Assembly: GCA_025558095.1 (NCBI GenBank)
Contig: JAIVFI010000018.1
Span: 620,001 to 684,000 of the forward strand
Direction: 5' to 3'
Length of the DNA stretch: 64,000 nucleotides
Origin: Hyaloraphidium curvatum
Lineage: Eukaryota; Monoblepharomycota; Hyaloraphidiomycetes; Hyaloraphidiales; Hyaloraphidiaceae
Shown here: in pieces, positions 20,701 to 31,000 of the stretch
Position numbering within the stretch: the first letter of the stretch is position 1
Layout of the letters: each line of letters opens with the position of its first letter
Notes under the pieces: generated by a model
Told to the model about the DNA's origin: nothing
Databases searched by the model: none
Seen by the model: the letters and a program-made list of their open reading frames with translations, nothing else
Made by a program: the position numbers and the translations under genes

Positions 20701-22254
20701 CTCCGCGGGGAGGGTTTCGAGGTGCACATGCGCCGGGACAAGCTGTTCAACGCGCTGGTCAACCGTTCCATGACCGAGGGCTCGACGGTCCCGGGCGCGC
20801 CGATCTTCGAGTACGGCCGGCCCGACGGGCTCAAGCTGCTGCTGGACGACTACCGCATCCACTTCATCCGCAACCAGTACGTCCAGGTGGGGTGGAAACC
20901 GCCCGGGCTCGCGCTGGAGCAGTCGGTGCCGCCGTACGTGCAAGCGCTCTGCAACTTTTTAGGATGTGGGTGCCGCGGATAGGCCCCGACGGGCACGGGT
21001 TGACGGGCGCCGGAACTTGCAGGGACCGAGTGCTTCGATGCGACGCTCAACGTGCCGTTCAACATCCAGCACACCAACTACGACGAGAGGGCAAACTGCG
21101 GCTACGGGTGCTCCGGGAACCCCTGGTGCGTCGATCCACGAATGCTAGACGCGCCTTTCTTACCTTCCGTCGGATGCAGGGACGCGGCGTGGGACATCAA
21201 TCCCCTGGGCTGGGGCGAAGGGCATGAGCTCGGTGGGTGTCTCCCTCCGCCCTGTTTCGGGTCCCGCAAACTGACCCCTGCCGTAGGCCACAACCTGCAA
21301 AAGACGTGGATGAACCTCGACTGGGTCGATGAGGCCAACAAGAACAAGTTCACGTCATACAGCGTGGGTTGCCGCCCAGAGGCGGGCTCCGACGACCTCG
21401 ACTGACACCGATTTTCTTTGCAGGGGCGCTCGGGCGAGAACAGCAACAACATCTTCCCCTACCAAAACCGCTGGCGTTGGTGGCGCGTGGTCAAGGGCTT
21501 CAACGGCACCGCGACCGACAGCCACTTCAACTTCAAGCACATCTGGTCGATCATGCAGTCGGCCAAGGCCGGCCTCACGGCCACCGTCAACGGCACGGCC
21601 AAGCTCGTCACCGTCGACGGCTCGTGCAAGATCGTGGGGAGCTTCCCTCTCGGGACCGACCCCGCCCTCGCCGTCTACGAGACCATGTGGAGCGACGGGA
21701 TGAACGCCAACGGCCACGTCGTGACCAACTCGGACGCCAACTCGCAGCGTATCGGCTTCTACGTGCACCTCTTCATGACAGCCGCCGGCTGGCCCTTGGC
21801 CGACGGCGCGACGGTGCTGCAGGACGGGTTCGGGCTCGTGCCGCTGCTCTACGTGCTGGGCCGGATGGTCGACAAGTACGGCGCGGCCGATGCCGACTGG
21901 GCAGCCAACAAGGACCGGCTCGGCTTCGGGAGCTACCCGCGGACGACGGCGGCCGACTACACCAGCGTGCGCGACATGCGCGGCAATGACATGCTCCTCG
22001 TCGGCCTGTCGTTCCTCACGGGCAGGGACTGGCGGCCCTTCTTCGACGCGCGCGGGATCAGGAGGTCCACCTACGCCGACGGGCAGGTGGCGGCGCACGT
22101 GGCCGCGGGGAGGGTGGCCGGCGCGGTGAGGACCGAGTTCCCGGCGCTGGACACTCAGCTTCCGGGGATCCCGATGGATGCGGTGGGGTGGATCCCGGTG
22201 GACGGGACGTCGGCGTGGCGCGACGGGTACTCCCCGAAGAACTGCGCCCTCTGA
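17768..22254 (+). CDS. Membrane-anchored IMPa-type (M60-like) metalloprotease, putative O-glycopeptidase
   Basis: Eight exons: 17768-18292, 18343-19256, 19318-20429, 20486-20965, 21023-21125, 21180-21232, 21287-21363, 21424-22254, total 1364 aa. The zinc motif is rebuilt across two introns: GWGEGHELGHNLQ with H1060, E1061 and H1064; E1093 in SGENSNNIFP is 28 residues later, which fits the M60 rule HExxHx(8-28)E. Upstream domains (YSTMSGMATLV region to about residue 800) and a following GDG-free helical part resemble bacterial IMPa, which cleaves next to O-glycosylated Ser/Thr. The N-terminus has a basic cytoplasmic tail, one hydrophobic anchor (FALLWALVAAAALLLAARLAAA, about residues 47-69) and a Ser/Thr-rich stalk to about 175, suggesting type II membrane display. 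The start of exon 2 could be 18343 or 18346. Substrate specificity is inferred from the family, not shown. Confidence 0.85.
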
Positions 22255-22633
22255 AGGAAAAGAGCCAGTCAGGGTTTGCGTCAGACACTCCAACCTTGGT
22301 CCGAGACTCTGACTCAGTTGGGACGCTCAGGTCGGGCTGAGCAACCACTCCCATCGCCAGATCAGAAGCTGTACTTTAGGATGCGTCAATGACACGCTTG
22401 CCCGGGCGGAAATCAAAGCGTACATTCAGCGCAGGAGGTCGTACGCGTGTCTCCCACGGAGTCGACCGCTTTGCGCACAGGAGGCCGAATAAGTAGGCGA
22501 CGGTTCCTCTCTGAAAATCCTAGAATCTATTGCCCCGTCGTTACTGGAGCATGGTACACTCGAGGCAGCGTCCTTCGTCGCGCGTCGAGTCGTCGATCCG
22601 GGCTCGGGCGTCGCCAAATCGCCAACGCCATCC
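22255..22633. other. Intergenic, protease to GT62
   Basis: About 380 bases. No coding exon recognised; presumed protease 3' UTR and GT62 promoter. Confidence 0.45.
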
Positions 22634-24046
22634 ATGACCCGGGCTCCCGGGGACCGCCGCGCCTCCCTCCCCTCCCCCGGCGCCGCCCCCGTCCTCCGGC
22701 ACGCCCTCCGCTCCCTTCGCCCGGCGCTCCTCACCGCCGCGCTCCTCCTCTGCCTGCTCTGGGCCACGCGCGCGCGGACCCCGCCGCCGCCGCCCGAACC
22801 GTCCGCCGAGCGCGTGTGGCAACTCGCTGCCGAGACCGCGCGGTCGCACGGCATTGCGGAGCCGCCAGTGCCGGATAACCGGACTTCCGACGCGGCTTAT
22901 GGGGCATGGACGGACGAAAGCGTGACTTGCGACCGCTCGGGCAAGGGGTACGCCGACGCGTACCGCGCGCTCGTTGGGGACTCCAATGGCGATAAGAAGG
23001 TGTCTTATGCCCGATCACGGGCGGGCAGCTCGCCGAACCTCGTGCTGGAGTGGTTTGTGCGGCGGGACGCGTTGGATCCGCGGTTCGCGGGGCCGCAGGA
23101 CGACCGACGGACAAAAGGCCCGCCGGATCCTATTGCCACGCCACGGGAAACGAATCTCCTGTTCCTGTGCGTCGTCGGAGGCCGGGATTCGTACGGCTGG
23201 AGCCTGCACCCGACCCTGCGCGAGGTGGTCACGGGCAACCGGACGTTTGCCGACTTGTGGAGCCTGCTGGTATTCCACGCCTCCGAGACGGGCCTCAGAA
23301 ACTCGTCGATTGCGCTGCTGGTGTCGGACGAGGCGGAGCACGGCACCGTGCTGGCCCACGTGGAGAAGGAGCTCGCGCTGCTGGGCGACCGCGGGCCCGA
23401 ATCGGTCCTTCTGGCCCGGGACGTCGGCCTCGCCACCGGCTTCTCCCTCGCCAGCAGGCGGCAGCGGCACGACCCCGCCATCCAGACCCTCCGCCGGCGG
23501 CACATCGCCCACCTCCGCAACCTGCTGCAGCACTCGGCGCTCCTCCCGCACCACGCCGCCCTCGTGTGGATCGACGCCGACGTCGCATGCGTCCCACGGG
23601 GGGCGCTGCCGATCATCCTGGCGGCGGAAAAGGACGCGGTGACGATGCTGAGCGCCACCTTCCCGCAGCGGGACTACGACCTCAACGCGTGGGCCAGCGG
23701 CCGGCAGCTCCACGCGTGGGACCTGCGCAAGCTGCACCGGACGTTCGCGCCCGTGGACAGCGTCGGGGCGACCTTCCTCTTCCTGAGCGCCGCCCTCGTC
23801 CGTTCGGGCGCCCCCTTTCCCCTGCGCAGCCTCGTCGGGGCGTCGTGGGGATCGATCGAGGGGGACGCGATCGAGAGCGAGGGGGTGTGCCTGCTGGCCA
23901 GGACGGCCAACAGGACGTGCTGGGTGATGCCGTGGCACGCGAGCGAGCATTCGCATCACGGGGTCACCGAGGCCGAGCTGAGGGCGAGGGAGGCGGAGGA
24001 GGCCAAGCCGTGGTTGCGGAAGGCGCGGGAGTGGCTGGGCGTGTAG
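22634..24046 (+). CDS. GT62-family (Anp1/Mnn9/Van1-like) glycosyltransferase
   Basis: 470 aa without introns. Type II Golgi layout: short basic tail, one hydrophobic anchor at about residues 29-45, a Pro-rich stem, then the catalytic domain. Family marks are VWIDADVACVP with the DxD-like D314/D316, YDLNAWASGR, VDSVGATFLFLSAALVRSGAPFP and a final ESEGVCLLAR..W.MPWHASEH. GT62 enzymes extend alpha-mannan on N-glycans in yeasts; the sugar here is inferred to be mannose. Ends with TAG at 24044-24046. That stop is in the same frame as the downstream kinase gene, so read-through would fuse the two proteins; TAG is therefore presumably a true stop here. Confidence 0.86.
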   Translation: MTRAPGDRRASLPSPGAAPVLRHALRSLRPALLTAALLLCLLWATRARTPPPPPEPSAERVWQLAAETARSHGIAEPPVPDNRTSDAAYGAWTDESVTCDRSGKGYADAYRALVGDSNGDKKVSYARSRAGSSPNLVLEWFVRRDALDPRFAGPQDDRRTKGPPDPIATPRETNLLFLCVVGGRDSYGWSLHPTLREVVTGNRTFADLWSLLVFHASETGLRNSSIALLVSDEAEHGTVLAHVEKELALLGDRGPESVLLARDVGLATGFSLASRRQRHDPAIQTLRRRHIAHLRNLLQHSALLPHHAALVWIDADVACVPRGALPIILAAEKDAVTMLSATFPQRDYDLNAWASGRQLHAWDLRKLHRTFAPVDSVGATFLFLSAALVRSGAPFPLRSLVGASWGSIEGDAIESEGVCLLARTANRTCWVMPWHASEHSHHGVTEAELRAREAEEAKPWLRKAREWLGV

Positions 24047-24385
24047 GGTGCCCGGAACATGCAGCTACGTGAAGCAAGGTTCCCAATTGTTTCGTCGAAC
24101 GATGTCATGTCGCGTTGGCGCGTCCGGCTTTATCGGCGGCGGGGCGCCTCGGGTCTGGATCCCTCGACGACCAATCGTCCCCGAGGATTTCCCACCACAC
24201 CGGCCGGAGCGGCTGCCGGTGCGGGCATCGCGCATCGGCGTGCGGAGGGCGCCGTTGCCGGGCATCGGGTCCCCGGAGGCGCCTCGGGGAGCCCGCCGGC
24301 AGTGGGGACGGCGGAGCGTGGCAAAGGGACGCCATCGGAACCCGCTCCCCCGACGACTGCGTGCCATAAAATCGCCCGATTTAAG
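24047..24385. other. Intergenic, GT62 to histidine kinase
   Basis: About 340 bases, open in the kinase frame all the way from 24059, but the translated extension is Arg/Gly/Pro-rich with no domain. Treated as promoter/5' UTR; an N-terminally longer kinase from the ATG at 24059 cannot be excluded. Confidence 0.4.
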
Positions 24386-27300
24386 ATGGGCGATTTAGAG
24401 CTGCCGGCGGAGGAGCCGCCGGCGGAGGACGAGGCAACGCCGCCGGGGGACTTCCGGCTGCCGCCTTCCCTCCTGCCCCAGGCCACGCTGTTCCCCGCGT
24501 CGCCGGGCATCACGCCGCACACCGACGACGAGCTCGACGCCAAAGCAGTGCTCGCCGGCTACCTCGCCCGCAACCCGGCGGTGCTGACGCCCGAGGAGTC
24601 GCGGCTGCCCGACGCGTACTTCCGCCGCCGCGACGAGATGCGCTTCGAGGAGCTGCCGCTGCGCTTCCTCAACGCCACGCTCTCGCCGATATGGTGCATG
24701 GACATCGTAACAGGCCGCTTCCTGTGGGCAAACGCCGCCGCGCTGGAGCTGTGGAACGCCTCCAAGTTCACGGACCTCTTCGGCCGCGACTTTTCGCGCA
24801 TGTCCGACACGGCCCGCACGCGCCTCTCCTCGCTCCTGCAGCGCTTCCGCACCGAGAACCCGGTCGAGCAGTGGACCTTCTACCCCGCCGGCAAGTCGCC
24901 CATCACCCTGCGGGTGCGTCATCTCCCCTTGGCCATCGCCGACCGGCCCTACACGTGCTTCTACAACGAGGCCTGGATGGTCGAGTCTGTGGAGCCCAAC
25001 GCGCTCCGCGGCGTGGAGGCCGTGCACCACACGCCCTCGGTCATCGCCGTGTACGAGTGGCTCGCGGGCAAGGAGCCGCCGCCGGGCGCGGAGCCGCCCG
25101 ACCCGCGGGGCAGGCCGCTGATGCGGAACCCGGCCGCGCAGCGGCTATTCGGGCCCGTGAGGAGCGATATCCACTACTACGCCGCGCGGGCGGCGCGTGC
25201 CGCTTCCCGTTCGGCGTCGGGATCGACCTCAGGCGACACCTCGTCCCGCTCGGGCGAGGTCTCGGCCTCCTCCGACTCGGACGAGCCCCTGGACCCCGAG
25301 TTCCAGCTGGGCCGGACGATCGCCGACCCCGCCCTTGTCGAGGAAATGGTCTCCTCGCTCCTCCTCGAGGGCCGGTGGCAGTGCGACGAGGTGCCCCTCC
25401 GCGCGAAGCGGGGCCGCCTGTCCTTCTCGTCGACCGCGGGGGACGAGCACGACCAGCTCACTGCGCTGGCGCGCCACAGCGCCGCCGCGGGACAGCGCCC
25501 CGATGGCACCCCGAGCCCCGACGTGGCGACGGAGGACGAGCAGGACGGGATCAAGTGGTACAGCTACGACGCCCGGCTGACGACGGACCCCGTGACGGGG
25601 AACCAGGTGGTGCTGGTCAATGCTTCGGACGTGAACGAGAGGAGGAGGATGCAGAGGGCGCTGGAGAAGGCCAAGCTGGAGGCCGAGGCGGCGAACAAGA
25701 GCAAGAGCATGTTTTTGGCCAACAGTGGGTCTCGCGGTCGGCAGATCCCGTGATATTCCCTCAACGCTGGCCGTTTCCAGTCTCGCACGATCTTCGGACG
25801 CCCATGACGGGCGTGCTGGGCGTCGTTGATCTGCTCCGCAGCATGCCCATGACGTCGGAGCAGAGGGGCTATGTCGACACACTGGCCGCCAGCGCCGAGG
25901 TCCTCCTCGCCCTGGTCAACGACCTTCTTGACTTCAGCAAGGTGATTTCCGACCCAGGCCCTGACTTCCTCGGGACCCGTCTCACGGCTGCCGCCACCGC
26001 AGATCGAGGCCGGCCAGCTCTCCCTGGAGCAGGTCCCCTTCGTCCTCCCCAAGCTCCTCTCGGACGTCATGGACCTCCTCCGCCCCCGCGCGCTCGCCAA
26101 GGAGCTCCGGTTCTCCATCTCCCCCGAGCTCGCGCGGCTGTCGCGCGGCGCGTCGTTGGACGAGGAGCGGTGGCGCGAGGGCATCAGCAACATGCGGGGG
26201 AGCAGCGGGGACATCGTCGTCCGGGTCGGGGGGTCGGAGCCAAAGAGGGGGGAGGAGGGGTGGTTGCCGGGGACGCTGGTGGGGGACTCGACGCGGTTGA
26301 AGCAGGTGCTCTTCAACTTGGTGGGTTGCGTTGCTGCGTGAAGGTCTGCGGCCGTTCTGATTCTTGTTGCGCAGGTTGGCAACGCGGTACGAGAGGCTCA
26401 GTTTCGCCACAGCTTTCCTTGCTAACACCAAAATGCAGATCAAGTTCACAGAATCGGGAGGCACCGTCTCCGTGGCAGTCGAGTTTTCGGCCGTCCAGGA
26501 CCCGCAGCGAGGCAGTACCACCAGCCTCTCGGGGTCGACCAGGGCCGCCAACGCGGACTCGCCGGACGAGCGCGCGGAGCTCGAAAACGGCAGGGAGGGC
26601 ATATTTCCCTCGGCGTCGTCACTCGAGGGGGCCGAAGTCAGCCGCGGCATGCTGCGCGTGACGGTGACGGATTCGGGGATCGGGCTGACGCCGACTCAGA
26701 TCGGGAACCTGTTCCAGCCCTTCAGCCAGGGCGATTCCTCGATGACGAGGAGGTTCGGAGGGACTGGTGCGTGTTGGGTGGAAGGGTTCCGCTGCCGCTA
26801 CTGATTTGCTCCGTCTGAAGGGCTCGGCCTCGCCATTTCGCGCCGGCTCGTTGAGCTCATGGGGGGCGTCATCGGCGTCTTTTCGCCCGGCGCCAATCTT
26901 GGCTCTTCGTTTTGGTTCGAGATCCCCGTTCTCGTCTTGGAGGAGTCCGCCGCCGCGGCCGAGGACCCGGACGGCGGCATCACGGACTTCATCTGGCCGA
27001 CCTTGCCAGCGATCGTCCGCACCGCGACCGAGGATTCGACGGACGGGACGGCGTATGCCGCGCCGGCCCCGGCCGTGGTGAGCAAGCACGAAGATCTCTC
27101 GCTGGACACGTCGGTCATCGCAGAACCGGCTCCCATTGGGACCGTGGACGGGGATCGGACAGAGTCGGAACCGCGGACTCCGTTGTCGGCGTTGTCGGCA
27201 TCTTCGGCGGAGCTCCCGACCCCTACCCCGCTCTCCGCGAACCACTCCTTCGGGGGCGGCAGTGCGGAAAGCTCGTCCCTCAACCCCGCAACCCGCCCCG

Positions 27301-27893
27301 GAAGCAAGGAGCCCACGCGCTTCCAGGGTCGCAACATCCTGCTCGCCGAGGACAACAACGTGAACCGGCTGTTGGTGACCAAGATGCTGCAGAAGCTGGG
27401 GCACACCGTGACGGCGGTGCCGGACGGCGAGCAGGCCGTGGAGGCCGCGAGGAAGAAGGCAGCGGAGGATTACCAGGTCGCCGTCGAGAGCAATGGGGAC
27501 ACGCGCAACGTCGGCTTCGAAATCATCTTGATGGTGCGTTGCCTCGCCGTCGAGTTGCTTGTGGTCTCGTGGTGACCATCTGGAAAGGACATGATGATGC
27601 CCGTCATGGACGGGCCGACGGCCACCCGGATGATTCGCCAGTTCCCGCCGCACCTCAACCCGCAGATCCCGATCGTGGCCTTGAGTGCGGACGCGTTGAC
27701 CGAGTCGCGCGAGCGCAACCAGCTCTCGGGCTTGGATTCCTATGTGACCAAGGTGGGAAACCTGCTGTTGCTTTCCATGGACACTTCTGACATGTGGTCA
27801 CAGCCGGTTGATTGGGCCCGGCTCAGTCGCGTCATGGACAGAGTGATTCGAGCGAAACAGGCGACACGGGGTGCGCAGGGTACGGGGACGTGA
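24386..27893 (+). CDS. Hybrid histidine kinase (PAS-like sensor, HisKA, HATPase, receiver)
   Basis: Eight exons: 24386-25724, 25781-25941, 26003-26320, 26375-26386 (only 12 nt, encoding VGNA), 26439-26766, 26821-27533, 27588-27752, 27804-27893; total 1041 aa. The sensor half has PAS-like text ([26 protein letters not shown], and a second unit ending [20 protein letters not shown]). An intron splits the H box, restoring [11 protein letters not shown] with phospho-acceptor H449. The N box (LFNLVGNAIKFT) appears only when the 12-nt exon is used. G1 is VTDSGIGL, F is LFQPFSQGD and G2 is GGTGLGLAIS. The receiver has [10 protein letters not shown], phospho-acceptor D958 in [11 protein letters not shown], and Lys in YVTKPVDW. 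No membrane helix, so probably cytosolic, signalling through an HPt protein. The input signal is unknown. Confidence 0.93.
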
Positions 27894-28066
27894 GCATCGG
27901 GCGTTCGTGGTGGAGGAGGCGGGGTGGAATCGATCGTTGCTATTTACACGGCGGGCTCTAACGTGGATATCTGTGTCTGAGTGATCTGTAGCAGTTTCTG
28001 GTATCCCGAGCTGGAAATGAAGACGGAGATCAGCTGCCGCTGAAGGTCCGCAACGTCCAGCAATAC

Positions 28067-31000
28067 TCACGAGTTCGTTCCTTCCAGCGTCTCGGACCAT
28101 TTGGAAAAGAGGTCCTCGTCAAAAATCCCCTGAGGCAGGTCCGAGGGCAGGCCGATTCCCATGAAGGCTTCCACCAAGCTTCCGACGTCGCCCAGGAGCG
28201 TCGAAAGCAGAACGAGCCACTCCACGCAGCCGCTGGTGCGCATGGCCTCCTGGAGCTCCTTGAGCTCCGCTGCCACTTCGCGGTAGTGCCGCAACGTGGA
28301 GGAGTGCACCTGCCCCGGCATCCGGAGCTTCAGAGCGGCGTCCGCCGCAGCCGCCTGCCTTTCGATGAGAACAGCTGGCATGGACGATAGGCGAGAGACG
28401 GTCCCAATGGGAGAGGTCCGCAACGGATGGTCTGATGCCAGGTTGCGGACGGGCAGCGACTCGAAAAAGCTCGCCCGGATCCGTTCCGCAGACCCAGCCG
28501 AGGCCGGCAATGTCCGTTCCATGGAACGCCGCGGCTCGCCGACATCCGGCGGATCGCTCGGTTCCCCGCTCGTTTCGAGAGCGGCGACCGTGTTGTACCG
28601 TCTCCGGTCGAAAAAGTTCTCCAGAGTCGCCATCGGAGAGGTCGGCGACGCAACAGATGGTGACTGGAAAGCAGCCAGGTCCCCGGCTTCCGCCGGCGGG
28701 AGGAAAGTGACAAGGGAAGGCAGCCCGGCAACAGATGTCATGAGCTGCATGTAGTCGTCCGGCAGCGGAATTGCAAACTGCTGGTGCAGGGCCGCGAGGG
28801 CAGTTCGCCAATTTGCAACGATGCCGGACCGGGTTCTGAAGCCCGAGTCAGCGACGTCCGCTGCGCGAGAGCAGCATTCAACGTACCTTTCTTTCGCAAG
28901 CCAGGATGTGAGCGGGAAGCTGAAGAAAGGCACCGTCAGTTCACACGACGGAACCAAGACAGTGCTTCCATACCGAAGGGAGGAAGCCAACTTTCCCAGC
29001 GCGCGGACCCGGTACTTCGAGAGGAGATTCCTGGCGTGCCGACTGACGAGGATCTCGATATAGAACAGATCCGTCCCGTCCGGAAGGGTCCTGTTGGCGT
29101 AGTCCCCAGACGATCGCGGCGCAATGTCGCTGCCCGAAAACGACCGCGACTGGCCGGCAACGAGGATCGGCGAACCGTGTCCCGCCGGCGTGTCGGCAAT
29201 GAGCTGCCCTTTCGGGAACTTGTGGTCCAAAGCCATCGTCGGCGGGCTGTCGGGGCTCCCGGCTTCGGAGCCAGCGTCCAACCCAGTCACAGAACCCCCT
29301 GTGGACGACCGCGCCGAGGCCGCCTTGGCCGAGATCTGCTGAAGCCAGCCCGAAGCGGCACCCTTCTCCACCGACGTCGTTATCGACGAGAGGAAGCGGA
29401 CGAGCTCCTTGCAGAGCTGAAGCGGAAATAATGTGAGTTATGGCTCGCGAGGCTGGCGGACAAGACCGACCTCGTAATCCTCGCTCTCGAAAGACCTCTC
29501 CAGCAGCTCCACGGCGTACCTGCTCGACACCGACGACGGTTCCAAGGTCTGGAGGATGATGAGGTACGACGTCGCTGTCCGGAGCTGGCGCTGCTCGAGG
29601 CACTGCTCGAACAGGTTCTTGGCGTCGCCGACGATGCTGAACAGGTATTCCCACAGCGCGTACTCGGTCTTGCGGGCGCACTGCACGATGACCTCGAGGT
29701 AGTGCGGCAAGCCGCGGAGGAAGGCGATGACGCGGGGAAGGAGAGCGCCTGGACAGAAGCGGTGAGCCCAGCGCCCTCAACGTGCCAGCTGCATCTCCCA
29801 CCTTTGCCGTAGCCGACGTACTTGGGTGCCTCGTCGTCCAACACCTCGTGAAGCAGCACCTCGAGCGCGTGGGCAAAATAGTCGAGGTTGGAATAGTAGC
29901 GCGCAACCTCGGCCGCGACCTCTTCGAGGCTGCCGAATGGATCAGCGCAGTCCACAGAACCGAGCTCGACACCCTTACTCGTGAGCCAGGAGGTACCGCA
30001 GCAGCCGGGGCAGCCAAAGGTTGGTTTCGGTCTGGGCCTTGAACGACACCACGTCAGACGACGTGCGGAGCGAAACGTGCTGCGAGAGCCCCGTGACGAT
30101 GCCTTTGGGGACGGCAATGCCTGCAAAGCAAAATCAGCCAGCTTCACACCTTCGTCCGCGGCAATGCCCACCAAAAGGATAGAAATCGACCGGAAACTCG
30201 AGCGTCGGCTCCACCGTCCCCCCCAGGGCGTCCAAGATTCCCTCGACGTCCCCGTGCGCCGCGTCCCCGAGGTCCGCCGCGGCACCGCCGTCCCGCAGGC
30301 CGCCCACGGTCATGCCAAAGTTGATCCAAGCCCGGATGGCGGACCCCGACACCGTCCACAGGGTCGAGAGGAGGTAGTTGCCCAGCCGCTCGTTGGCCGA
30401 GGTGAGGTAGACGAACTCGATCCCGTCGGCAAGGTGCAGGAAGGGAGGCTGGTCCGTCGGCGACTCAGCACCATTGGCCAGCGACGCCGCCGAGCCGAAG
30501 ATAGGGAAGACCGAGGTGGAGGGCGTACCGGGCAAGGTGCCCGGTGCAGAGCCTGGGCGCGGCGGTACCGCGTCGACCACCGGGGTCTGCTTCTCGGTCG
30601 GCCTTTCCTCGGCTTCGGCAAAGGAGGGCTTGACCAGGTACAGCTTCCCGTGGTTGAGCACCGCCACGGGCTGCTGCTGCAGCGCCGCGGTGGAGTAGTA
30701 CGAGAACAAGGTCTTGGTCGCAGGTAGCCAGAAGACGGACTGCACCGTCGCGGGGAAGGGCACACAGGAGCCGAGGGAAAACTGGTGGTGCAGGCGGACC
30801 ACCACGGTCGGCTTGAGCCCGATCTCGAGCGAAAAGACGCGCACGACGTTGTCGGCCGAGTAGACGAGCAGGGTATCGTCGCGGACGTCCATGCAGACGA
30901 CGCCCTTGGCCATCTTCTGGGTCGCGAGGCAGGTGCTGAGGTCCAGGTTCCCCGTGGCCTGGAAGAAGCGCAGCTGGAGAATCGGTTTCGGTGAGCGCCG

